Positions 1 through 7,423 of a DNA stretch of 64,000 nucleotides are shown here, one piece after another; the first letter of the stretch is position 1, and the number at the start of each line of letters is the position of its first letter. The notes beneath the pieces are model-generated. The model was given only the letters and a program-made list of their open reading frames with translations. It was not told where the DNA came from and did not search any database. The position numbers and the translations under genes are program-made. This DNA is from Cystobacter fuscus DSM 2262 (GTDB lineage: Bacteria > Myxococcota > Myxococcia > Myxococcales > Myxococcaceae). The stretch is from assembly GCF_000335475.2 (NCBI RefSeq), contig NZ_ANAH02000073.1, positions 62,001 through 126,000 on the forward strand, given 5' to 3'.

Positions 1-383
1 CCTACAACTTCCAGTGGCGGATGCTCCAGGAGAATGTCGCCTGGTTCGGAGACTTCTCTCCGAACGTGACCATCCAGGTCGCAGCGCCGGTACCTCATAA
101 CGCCCAGTTCGTCACACAATCGGTGCCGGCGACGCTCGTCGCCGGGCAGAGTGCTTCCGTATCAGTGACGATGAAGAACATTGGCACGAACGTCTGGACG
201 GCCGCCGCGGGCTACAGACTCGGGTCGCGGAACCCTCAGGACAACCTGACCTGGGGCATCGGCCGGGTGGACCTGGCGCCGCAAGAGTCGATCCGCCCGA
301 ACGAGCAGAAGACCTTTACCTTCAACATCACCGCGCCCTCGGTTCCTGGCACCTACAACTTCCAGTGGCGGATGCTCCAGGAG
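1..383 (+). repeat. 32-bp exact direct repeat marking tandem Ig domains
   Basis: The same 32 bases occur at 1-32 and 352-383, a period of 351 bp or 117 codons. Both copies encode the same stretch of an NBR1-type Ig domain, and the flanking codons have diverged. This shows a recent duplication or gene conversion between adjacent Ig domains. Confidence 0.85.
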
Positions 384-1547
384 GACTACATCTGGTTTGG
401 AGACTCTTCTCCGAACGTCGCCTACCCGCTGCCGGTGACGCTCTGTCCCGGGGTCTCCGTGGTCCCGGATGGCATGAGCGATCTGGGCCCGTCACTCCAG
501 ACATGCATCAACAACCTCCCATCCGGCGGTACCCTCGAACTGCCACCCGGTGCCTACGGTATGGGCACCCAGGTTCTGATCAACAAGCCGTTCACGTTGC
601 GAACCCGGGGGCTCGAGAACTCGGCCGCCAACTGCGAGGAGCCTGGCATCAACTGCGCCGTGCTCAAGGCGCTTCCCTCATTCAACGCCAAGGTCGGCGG
701 CTTCCTCGCCGCCGAGGCGACCCAGAACGTGACCTTCGACCACCTGATTCTGGACGGTAATCGCGCCGCCCGCCTCGGTACGACGGCCGCGTCGCAGTGC
801 CCCATGGGCTCGGACAACAACAGATGGGGCTTCAACGCGCGGATGAGCGACTGCGCCTTCTGCCGCTTCACCCATGGCGTCAGCAAGAATGCACTCTGCG
901 GCACCGCGCTCGAGTTTCGCGGCAATGACGGCACGATCACGAACAGCGTCTTCCGCTCCAACGGGCAGAACTCGGTCCCGGGGATGTGGGCGGACGGGCT
1001 GACGATCCACTTCTCGGATCGCGCCACGGTCACCCACAACACCTTCGTCGATAACAGCGACGTGGCCTTGATCCTGGGTGGCGGCCAGAACGCCGTGGTC
1101 ACCCACAACAGGATCAGCCAGCCCGGCCAGGTGGCCTTCGCCGGCCTGATGCTCGACAACTTCAACACCCCTGCGTGGGGTAACTTCACCGGTGCCGTGG
1201 TCAGTGGCAATACGATTGACTGTTCGGCGGCCCGTAACTGCCACTTTGGAATCGAGATTGGACCTCACCCCTGGTACTTGCCGCCCACGAATATCCAGGG
1301 CGGCGACGTGCACGGCAACAGTGTGAGCTCCGCGCGGCAGGGGATCAACGTCGATGGGGCCGGCACGACGCAGGCGCCGCTCCTCCTCTATGGCAACACG
1401 GTCACCAACGAGGCGCCCGGGTCGGCCAGCTTCAACTGTGGGGTCCACAGCACCTCGCGCCTCAACATCAATACCGCCGACTCGGTGGTGGACCGCAATG
1501 GAGACACCACTCCCATGACGACCTTCGAGTGGCACCTCTGCCCGTAG
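3..1547 (+). CDS. Secreted NBR1-Ig / right-handed beta-helix protein (5' end missing)
   Basis: The frame is open to the left edge, so this is the C-terminal 514 residues of a longer protein. It begins with the tail of one Ig-like domain of the NBR1 type, followed by one complete copy (about residues 30-135) with the family hallmarks NIGTNVW and FQWRMLQE near its end. From about residue 150 the sequence becomes a Cys-containing, Asn/Gly-rich right-handed beta-helix of the pectate-lyase-like superfold, with repeated short turns such as VTHNTF and VVTHNRI. Paired cysteines suggest an exported protein. Such proteins usually bind or cleave surface polysaccharide, but I see no diagnostic lyase residues, so the substrate is unknown. 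An internal ATG at 21 lies inside the Ig domain and is not a likely start. Confidence 0.8.
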   Translation, partial: YNFQWRMLQENVAWFGDFSPNVTIQVAAPVPHNAQFVTQSVPATLVAGQSASVSVTMKNIGTNVWTAAAGYRLGSRNPQDNLTWGIGRVDLAPQESIRPNEQKTFTFNITAPSVPGTYNFQWRMLQEDYIWFGDSSPNVAYPLPVTLCPGVSVVPDGMSDLGPSLQTCINNLPSGGTLELPPGAYGMGTQVLINKPFTLRTRGLENSAANCEEPGINCAVLKALPSFNAKVGGFLAAEATQNVTFDHLILDGNRAARLGTTAASQCPMGSDNNRWGFNARMSDCAFCRFTHGVSKNALCGTALEFRGNDGTITNSVFRSNGQNSVPGMWADGLTIHFSDRATVTHNTFVDNSDVALILGGGQNAVVTHNRISQPGQVAFAGLMLDNFNTPAWGNFTGAVVSGNTIDCSAARNCHFGIEIGPHPWYLPPTNIQGGDVHGNSVSSARQGINVDGAGTTQAPLLLYGNTVTNEAPGSASFNCGVHSTSRLNINTADSVVDRNGDTTPMTTFEWHLCP

Positions 1548-1645
1548 CAAAAGGTTCACATGCATCGGAACGAAACCTGATTCCGTTTGGAGCGCTGGCG
1601 TCAGGAGCAGGGCACACGCCTCTCGGCGGAAGAACTCGTGACACG

Positions 1646-1665
1646 GCCTCCGCTCGCGCGGAGGC
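1646..1665. terminator. Hairpin between convergent genes
   Basis: Arms GCCTCCGC (1646-1653) and GCGGAGGC (1658-1665) pair perfectly over a four-base loop. The hairpin lies just 3' of the cyclase stop and downstream of the beta-helix gene. There is no T tract, as is common in this GC range, so termination is an inference. Confidence 0.45.
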
Positions 1666-1668
1666 GTC

Positions 1669-2889
1669 TCACCGTGCTGGAACAAGTCCCGGCGCGCGCG
1701 CCGGCACGAACGTCACCACCGGAGCCGTCTTCCCCGCGACGGGAAGCGGCTCCGCGGGTTCGAAGCGCAGGGCGTCGTCACAGCGCTCCCGGGTGGCCTC
1801 GGACACGAGCAGCGACACGCCGACCTTCTTGGTGAGCCCCTCGATGCGGCTGGCGAGGTTCACCGCGTCCCCGATGACGGTGTACTCGCGGCGCTGCGCC
1901 GGGCCCACGTCGCCGATGACCACACGCCCCGTGTGCACGCCAATGCCGATGCGCAGCGGCTCCTCACCGCGTGCCTGGCGCTCGGTGTTGAGGCCCTCCA
2001 GCGCCTCGAGCATGGCGAGCCCGCAGGAGACCGCCGCCTGGGGATGGCCGGGCAACTCCAGGGGCGCGCCGAAGTAGGCGAGGATGCCGTCGCCGATGAA
2101 CTTGTCGAGCGTGCCCCCGTGGCGGAACACCACCTCCACCATGCGCGCGAGGTACTCGTTGAGCAGCCGCACCACCTGGGGGCTCTCCAGGCGCTCGGAC
2201 AGCGAGGTGAAGCCGCGGATGTCGGCGAACAGCAGCGTCACCTCGCGGTGCTCGCCCTCGGCGTGGCTCGTGCCCACCTCGATGATGCGGCGGGCGACCT
2301 CGGGGGAGAAGTAGCGGCCCAGGCGCGTGCGGTGCGTCTGCTCCTGGGAGACCTCGAGCACCAGACGGTACATCTGCCGCCGGGTGAAGCCCGCCACGCC
2401 CGCCGCGAGGGTGAGCACCAGGGTGACGGCGGGCAGCGTGTGTTCCACCGGGAGCCCCGCCCGCCAGGTGAGCGCCGTCTCCAGGACGATGCCGAACCCG
2501 GTGGCCAGCACCAGCCTCGGCCAGGAGGTCCCCAAAAGCGCCATGAGCATCCCGATGAGGATGAAGATGCCCACCGAGATGCCCGAGATGACCTGGGCCT
2601 CGGCGGAGATGGACACCGACGACCACTGGATGAGGAAGATGGCGGGCATGTCGAGCAGCAGCACCGCGAGGTCCGGCTGACGTCGCACCAGGGGCACGAC
2701 GCGCGAGCCGGCCCAGGAGGCCGCGGCGAACAGCAGGTAGGCCGCCACTCCCGCCAGGGGCATGGTCCACTCGAAGAAATAGACGCACACCAGCCATCCG
2801 AGTGCGCCCAGGGCGCGGAAGCGGTACACCCAACGCCCCATGCGCTCGCCCTGCGCCTCGAGCCGCTGGCTCAGGATATCGTCGACCAT
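1669..2889 (-). CDS. Membrane-anchored class III adenylate cyclase
   Basis: The 406-residue protein has about five or six hydrophobic helices in its first 190 residues. A short helical linker ending in [10 protein letters not shown], typical of bacterial class III cyclases, comes next. The catalytic domain (about 215-400) has both metal-binding aspartates (FADIRGF and [12 protein letters not shown]), the Lys and Asp used for adenine recognition (LDKF and YTVIGD), and the Asn/Arg transition-state pair in NLASRIE. All catalytic residues are therefore present and the substrate choice reads as ATP. I place the start at the ATG at 2889, preceded by GGAG. A longer upstream reading frame is basic, Pro-rich and unlike protein. 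It probably makes cAMP in response to a membrane or cytosolic cue. No partner gene is adjacent. Confidence 0.9.
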   Translation of the reverse strand: MVDDILSQRLEAQGERMGRWVYRFRALGALGWLVCVYFFEWTMPLAGVAAYLLFAAASWAGSRVVPLVRRQPDLAVLLLDMPAIFLIQWSSVSISAEAQVISGISVGIFILIGMLMALLGTSWPRLVLATGFGIVLETALTWRAGLPVEHTLPAVTLVLTLAAGVAGFTRRQMYRLVLEVSQEQTHRTRLGRYFSPEVARRIIEVGTSHAEGEHREVTLLFADIRGFTSLSERLESPQVVRLLNEYLARMVEVVFRHGGTLDKFIGDGILAYFGAPLELPGHPQAAVSCGLAMLEALEGLNTERQARGEEPLRIGIGVHTGRVVIGDVGPAQRREYTVIGDAVNLASRIEGLTKKVGVSLLVSEATRERCDDALRFEPAEPLPVAGKTAPVVTFVPARAPGLVPAR

Positions 2890-3272
2890 GGACTCCGGGA
2901 GCACGGTGGTGCGCACGACATGGCAGGGTAGTCCAGTCCACCCGGCTTCTCCAGGTGGGTGAAGTGCTACGTGGCCTCGTTCAGCGCGAAGCCGCCGCCT
3001 TCGTCGCCTGGGCAGTGGGTGGTGCGGCGGCGGCCTCGTTGCTGGCCGCACGCAGCCCGTGTCGCTGGAGATCAATGGCTTCAACTACACGGATTTGTAT
3101 ATCGATGGTCTCCGCGCTCGGCTGAGGTGCGTGTCCTGCGAGGGGCCACGTGGCCTGTCCACCGACCGTGCTCCGGAGCTCCTCACGGTCAGGAGGGCTC
3201 GCCACAGAAGGGCAGAAGACGTTACGAGTCGAGCGCCTGACGGAATCCATGAAAACCTGGGTTCATGGTAAA
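2890..3272. other. Non-coding gap with a possible gene remnant
   Basis: This stretch separates the divergent cyclase and lipoprotein genes. No convincing complete gene is present. Codons at about 3059-3115 (+) encode [19 protein letters not shown], which resembles the NYTDRYI core of DUF3304-type lipoproteins, but the frame is protein-like only briefly. It may be a decayed fragment. The rest presumably carries the two promoters, neither of which I can place firmly. Confidence 0.3.
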
Positions 3273-3313
3273 ATTGGAAGCTCCTCTTTTCGACGCACGC
3301 GGGAGCTTCCGAT
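3273..3313 (+). promoter_or_regulatory. Hairpin covering ribosome binding site and start codon
   Basis: GGAAGCTCC (3276-3284) and GGAGCTTCC (3302-3310) form a perfect 9-bp inverted repeat with a 17-base loop. Pairing can continue by U3275-G3311, U3274-A3312 and A3273-U3313. The right arm contains the Shine-Dalgarno GGGAG (3301-3305) and reaches into the ATG at 3312, so in mRNA the stem would hide the translation start. It could alternatively be a protein operator. Confidence 0.5.
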
Positions 3314-3674
3314 GACGATTCTTCTTCGAGGTGGGTGGTGCGTGGCCGGGGTGGTGGGCCTGCTGGCGGGGTGTGGTTCGCTGGAGGTCCAGGAAGAAGC
3401 AGGGTCCACGGGCGCCCTCGCCGAGGCGCTCACCAACACCTGTCAGAATCCCGGGCGCGACTACACGTTCACGTGCGCCACCGTGTACGTCTACGAGACG
3501 GCCAACTCCACCAGGCCCATCGACACGATCCCCTGTGGTGGCGCCTACTGGGTCGCGAACCTGGTGGAGTCGTGCCCCTCGAATGGGCGCTTCCTGGCGG
3601 ACTACCGCAAGGACTTCGATCCCACTCCCGCCCGGGGATGGATCCACCGGACTGTCCTCGCGCCGACGCCTTGA
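3312..3674 (+). CDS. Small Cys-rich lipoprotein, unknown function
   Basis: The product is a 120-residue protein with a lipoprotein signal: a basic start, a hydrophobic stretch, and the lipobox LLAGC with Cys at about residue 21. The mature part is small and contains CQNPG, FTCATVYVYE, IPCGGAYWV and VESCPSNG, suggesting two disulfides in an SH3-like or otherwise compact beta fold. The ATG at 3312 is chosen because it follows GGGAG and starts the signal peptide directly. An in-frame upstream ATG at 3249 would bury the signal. I do not recognise the family. Translation may be controlled by the hairpin that overlaps its start. Confidence 0.75.
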   Translation: MTILLRGGWCVAGVVGLLAGCGSLEVQEEAGSTGALAEALTNTCQNPGRDYTFTCATVYVYETANSTRPIDTIPCGGAYWVANLVESCPSNGRFLADYRKDFDPTPARGWIHRTVLAPTP

Positions 3675-3844
3675 ACGCGCGTCTTGACGCCCTGGAAGTG
3701 GGAGGCCGGGGAGGGGTGCTGCTGGCAGGCCTGGGGCAACTCACGTGAGGAGCCGCTGGAGATGCACGAAATGTAGGTCGCCAGGCCGCGCACCTTGGCG
3801 CCCCCGAAATACACATCCGGAGGCTTCTGTTTCGCGGCCCGCGC

Positions 3845-4540
3845 TCAGCTGGCCCGGCGCGAGGGCAACTCCCGCACCGTCCGGCGGGTCCCCTCGGTGA
3901 AGTGAGCGAAGAGCTGGAGCGCCTTCCTCGTCAGTTCGGGTCCGGCGAGCTCCGGGCTTCCGGTGCCGAAAGGAGGCTGGGCAATGTACTCCATGCTCAG
4001 CTCGCTGATCTTCGCGGCCTCCTCCCCCCGCAGCTTCTCCAGCACCCGCAGGCCACAATCGAATCCGCCAGTGGCCGGCCCCGAGGTGTAGCGGTTCCTG
4101 TCGATCACCACGTTCTGCCTGGTGGGAATCGCCCCGAAGTGAGGCAGGAGATCCATGACGTGGAAGTTGCTCGTGGCCCGGTATCCCTCGAGCAGGCCCG
4201 CGGCGCCCAGGATGAGCGAGCCACTGCAGACACCGACGAGGTAGCCCGCGCGGCTGCCCCGATCCTTCAAGAACGCGAGCGTCTCTTCATCGCGCAGGAT
4301 CTCGTCGGGGCAGGCTCCGACGCACAGGACGTCGAAGTCCCTGGGGCTCTCGCTGAAGGTGGTGGTGGCGTGCACGGGGAAGCGTGGAATGGCCTCGATC
4401 ATGCCCTTGTCCTTCCACAACAGGTGCACCTCGGCATCGGGAGTGAAGCCAAACACCGAGTGGATTCCAATGGTATCCACGATGGCGAATCCCGGACACA
4501 CGAGGATTCCCACCTGAAGCTTCTTCGTCTGTTGAGACAT
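3845..4540 (-). CDS. DJ-1/PfpI family protein (isonitrile hydratase-like)
   Basis: This 231-residue protein is a class I glutamine-amidotransferase-like protein of the DJ-1/PfpI superfamily. The nucleophile elbow reads VGVCSGSL with Cys105, followed by the conserved ILGAAGLLEGYRAT segment. The N terminus (VGILVCPGFAIVDTIG) matches the family's first strand and helix, where an acidic residue normally supports the cysteine. Length and order fit stand-alone members such as isonitrile hydratase or the N-terminal part of GATase-type AraC regulators. No DNA-binding domain follows, so it is an enzyme or chaperone-like protein of unknown substrate. The ATG at 4540 is preferred over a TTG at 4567. Confidence 0.8.
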   Translation of the reverse strand: MSQQTKKLQVGILVCPGFAIVDTIGIHSVFGFTPDAEVHLLWKDKGMIEAIPRFPVHATTTFSESPRDFDVLCVGACPDEILRDEETLAFLKDRGSRAGYLVGVCSGSLILGAAGLLEGYRATSNFHVMDLLPHFGAIPTRQNVVIDRNRYTSGPATGGFDCGLRVLEKLRGEEAAKISELSMEYIAQPPFGTGSPELAGPELTRKALQLFAHFTEGTRRTVRELPSRRAS

Positions 4541-4882
4541 CTGGGGACCATGGCTTTCAGCGAACAATCGGAACCATCCCGCGTATCGAGGGCTCGTGTT
4601 CGATGTCTGCCATTATGAAGGACGGGCCCCATCTGACGAGTGGCCAGAAAGCCATTTTTCGACGACTTCTGGCCACCGTGGGAAGCGACACTGACCTTCA
4701 ACACGATCGTGAAGGTGGCCGTGGAACCCGGAAGCATTGCCCCCCAGGAATCCAGATCGGGAACCGGGTCATCTCCTGCCCAGGAGAAGGCGGCATGGTG
4801 GGTCGGCGTCGACACAAGGTTTTAGGGCCTGTCTCCGTTGCGAGGTAGGCTGCCGCCAGCTCTCGGGCCTGGAGAAAACCCC
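4541..4882. other. Divergent intergenic region with a long inverted repeat
   Basis: This 342-bp region lies between the minus-strand PfpI gene and the plus-strand LPMO-like gene. It holds one strong element: arms GTGGCCAGAA (4640-4649) and TTCTGGCCAC (4667-4676), perfect over 10 bp with 17 bases between them. The position suits an operator or transcript hairpin serving one or both genes. I see no other gene here. Confidence 0.5.
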
Positions 4883-5608
4883 ATGAAGAAACCATCCCTG
4901 ACCCCTTCCCTCATCGCCGCGTCGACGGCGCTCCTCCTTTCCGCCGCGCCGGCGCGCGCCCACTTCAGCATCCAGCAGCCGGCGAGCTGGGCGGAGCAAG
5001 ACTTCCTCGGCAACCCGCAGAAGAGCGAGCCCTGCGGCCAGGCCGACCCCGGGCAGACGGCCCAGCCCACCGGCGCGGTCACCACCTACCGCCCGGGGCA
5101 GATGATCACCATCGCCCTCACCGAGACGATCTTCCACCCCGGCCACTACCGCGTCTCGATCGCCCAGGACATGAACTCGCTGCCCCCCGACCCGCCGGTC
5201 ACCCCCGGTAGCACGCCGTGCGGCAGCACGCCCATCAACGAAAACCCGACGCTGCCGCTCCTCGCCGACGGCCTGCTCGTGCACTCCTCGAAGCTCTCTG
5301 GTCCGCAGACGGTCCAGGTCCAACTGCCGCAGGACTTCACCTGCGACAAGTGCACGCTGCAGATCACCCAGTTCATGTCGAACCACGCGATCAACAATCC
5401 CGGCGGCTGCTACTACCACCACTGCGCCACCGTCACGATCGCCCCGCCTGGAGACGGCGGCGGCACGGGCGGCGACGGCGTCCCGCCGAGCGACGGGCCC
5501 GGCAGTGGCGGCGGCTGTCAGCTCGGCGGCGTTCCCGGCACCGCGGCCGCACCGGCCGCCGGCCTGATCATGCTGGCGCTCGGGCTCGTCCGCCGCCGCC
5601 GCGCCTGA
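4883..5608 (+). CDS. Secreted LPMO-like protein with MYXO-CTERM-type tail
   Basis: The 241-residue precursor has a clear signal peptide ending PARA, so the mature chain starts HFSIQQP. An N-terminal histidine is the hallmark of lytic polysaccharide monooxygenases, where it forms half of the copper brace. It matches the SCE4755-type polysaccharide-monooxygenase-like proteins of myxobacteria, whose activity is not proven as far as I know. Several cysteines (EPCGQ, TPCGS, FTCDKC, GGCYYHHCA) suggest disulfides. A Gly-rich linker is followed by GGCQLGG, a hydrophobic helix and RRRR, which looks like a MYXO-CTERM sorting signal for surface anchoring. The ATG at 4883 follows GGAGAAAA. An upstream ATG at 4838 would spoil the signal peptide. 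Confidence 0.85.
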   Translation: MKKPSLTPSLIAASTALLLSAAPARAHFSIQQPASWAEQDFLGNPQKSEPCGQADPGQTAQPTGAVTTYRPGQMITIALTETIFHPGHYRVSIAQDMNSLPPDPPVTPGSTPCGSTPINENPTLPLLADGLLVHSSKLSGPQTVQVQLPQDFTCDKCTLQITQFMSNHAINNPGGCYYHHCATVTIAPPGDGGGTGGDGVPPSDGPGSGGGCQLGGVPGTAAAPAAGLIMLALGLVRRRRA

Positions 5609-5699
5609 GCGGCGCCGGGGCTCAGCATTCCGGCTGGAATGACCGCATGGTGACACTCGCGGCGGATGACTGGGATTGGCTTGTCTCGGACCGTGGCAG

Positions 5700-5726
5700 G
5701 GGAGACAGATTCGAAGCCTGTCTCCC
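5700..5726. terminator. Hairpin between convergent LPMO-like and GNAT genes
   Basis: GGGAGACAG (5700-5708) and CTGTCTCCC (5718-5726) pair perfectly over a 9-base loop. It begins 9 bases beyond the GNAT stop on the minus strand and lies about 90 bp after the LPMO-like stop on the plus strand, so it may terminate both. Confidence 0.5.
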
Positions 5727-5734
5727 GCGCCCGC

Positions 5735-6274
5735 TCACCTGGTGCCGGGAACCCGCTCGAGCATCAGCGTCGGCTCGCCCTTGTACGAGCCGCGTGCGAA
5801 TTCACGGAACCCGCACTTGTGCGCGACCTTGAGGGACGCCTCGTTCCCCGGGTCGATGATGCACACCACGCGCTCCGGACCGAACCCGCCGTCCGCCCAC
5901 CTCAGCGCCGCGCTCACCGCCTCCGTGGCGAATCCCTTTCCGTGCGCCCACGGAGACAGCGCCCAGCCCGCCTCCTTCGCCCCCTCGAACGAGGGTTCGA
6001 TCTCCCGCCGGAAGTCCGCGAGTCCCACCTCGCCGACGAACCGGCCCGTGCTCTTCTCGCGCACCACCCAGAACCCATACCCCATCACCGCCCAGTGGCC
6101 CACGTAGCGCAGCAGCCGGGACCACATGTCCTCGCGCGTGGATGGCCTGCCACCGATGTACCGGGTCACCCGTGGGTCTCCCCACATCTCGAACGATTCC
6201 TCGAAGTCCTCGCGTCGCGGGCCGCGGAGCGTGAGGCGCTCGGTGTCGATGGCGGGAATGTCGATGGCGGGCAC
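5735..6274 (-). CDS. GNAT N-acetyltransferase (RimJ/RimL type)
   Basis: This 179-residue protein has the order of a single GNAT domain. It opens with TERLTLRGPRREDFE, typical of the RimJ/RimL subfamily. The acetyl-CoA loop is WALSPWAHGKGFATEA (R/QxxGxG type), and NEASLKVAHKCGF near the end is the usual motif of this subfamily. It should transfer acetyl from acetyl-CoA to an amine; the substrate cannot be read. The start is taken as the GTG at 6274, eight bases after AAGGAG. A longer upstream frame runs into the neighbouring gene. It lies 35 bp downstream of the DUF1801 fusion gene on the same strand, so the two are probably co-transcribed. Confidence 0.85.
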   Translation of the reverse strand: MPAIDIPAIDTERLTLRGPRREDFEESFEMWGDPRVTRYIGGRPSTREDMWSRLLRYVGHWAVMGYGFWVVREKSTGRFVGEVGLADFRREIEPSFEGAKEAGWALSPWAHGKGFATEAVSAALRWADGGFGPERVVCIIDPGNEASLKVAHKCGFREFARGSYKGEPTLMLERVPGTR

Positions 6275-6309
6275 GGGCTCCACTCCTTGGGGGTTGAACC
6301 CTCCCCACA

Positions 6310-7329
6310 CTACTCGCGAAGGAGTCCTTCGAGCACCCGGGACCAGTGCTCGCGCATCGCCTCGCGGGCCTTCGCGTCCGGCAGTTTCTCCAGGTGCACG
6401 TGGAGGGAGGCGCCTCGTGCCTTGGGCACCAGGGTGAGCTGCAGCGTCGCGGGTTTCTTCCAGCCATCTGGCTGCCAGGTCATGCGGATGCGCTGCCCGG
6501 GCTTCACCACCCGGACCTCGCCGCGTACGCCGGAGGCTCCACGGCGCTTGGGAACTTCGTAGCCCGCTCCCGGCTCGAGTGTCAGCTTCGCGCCAGCACC
6601 GAGCCACCGCTCCGCCTGGGTGGCAATCCGCTCCCACAGTTCATCGGCACGCAGCGGCAGCGTGCGCACGACGCCCACCTGGAAGCCCGTGGCCGCCGTC
6701 TCGCCCACGACCCGCTTGCCGTGGGCCTGCTCGTACGCCACGGCAATGGACTGCTGCCACCACGTGGACTCCACCTCCCGGGCCAGGTGCGCGACGAGCT
6801 GCTTGTGGTTCAGCTCGCCCGCCCCCGCCGCGTCCAGCGCGCGCATCCACCCCTTCCAGTCCCGCCCGGTCGCCTCCTTCACGGCGCTGTCCGTCACGCG
6901 GTCGGTGACGAGCGCCTTCTTCTCGGTCGCCTTCTTCTTCACGGCCGAGGGCTTCTTCCCGCGCGCGGCGATCTCCGCGAGCCGTGCCTGTACCAACGTC
7001 TTCACCAGCTTCGCCGGAAGCGGCTTGTCGGGCGGGAAGGTCACGCCGCTCTTCGACGTGGTGTAGCCGTCCAGTTGCTCCTTCAGCGCCGGCACCACGC
7101 CGCCGCTGAAGGGGTAGTAGCCGCAGTGGGTCTTGAAGAAGGCGAAGCCGGCCACGGCGTTCCCGTCCACCTTGAAGGTGGGCATCTGGTAGCTGATGGT
7201 CTCGACCGCTCCCGGAAGCAGCTTGCGCAACTGCATGCGCAGCGCCCCCAGCGTCTTCTTCGCCGCCGGGTTCTCCAGTCCCGCCAGGTATGCGTCGATG
7301 GGCTGCACACCTCTACGCTTCGTCGCCAT
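6310..7329 (-). CDS. DUF1801-DUF4287-SRPBCC triple-domain protein
   Basis: The 339-residue protein joins three small domains that are often separate. Residues 1-120 are DUF1801 (YdhG-like): PIDAYLAGLENPAAKKTL, then the METISYQMPTFK-type strand, here VETISYQMPTFK. Residues about 150-215 resemble DUF4287 (AVKEATGRDWKGWMRALD and STWWQQSIAVAYEQAHGKR). Residues about 216-335 are an SRPBCC/AHSA1-like domain with RIRMTWQPDGW and LHVHLEKL. A Lys-rich linker joins the first two. AHSA1-like folds bind hydrophobic ligands or partner proteins. The function of the fusion is unknown, and it is cytosolic by lack of any signal. The ATG at 7329 starts directly at the DUF1801 domain. Confidence 0.8.
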   Translation of the reverse strand: MATKRRGVQPIDAYLAGLENPAAKKTLGALRMQLRKLLPGAVETISYQMPTFKVDGNAVAGFAFFKTHCGYYPFSGGVVPALKEQLDGYTTSKSGVTFPPDKPLPAKLVKTLVQARLAEIAARGKKPSAVKKKATEKKALVTDRVTDSAVKEATGRDWKGWMRALDAAGAGELNHKQLVAHLAREVESTWWQQSIAVAYEQAHGKRVVGETAATGFQVGVVRTLPLRADELWERIATQAERWLGAGAKLTLEPGAGYEVPKRRGASGVRGEVRVVKPGQRIRMTWQPDGWKKPATLQLTLVPKARGASLHVHLEKLPDAKAREAMREHWSRVLEGLLRE

Positions 7330-7423
7330 GGTTTTCGGCCCCCGGGTGTTCTCGGAACGGATTGTCTCCCTCCAGCGCCTCCAGCGCCACCGCGACGTCC
7401 CTGGTCCATGGGATGCGCTCGGC

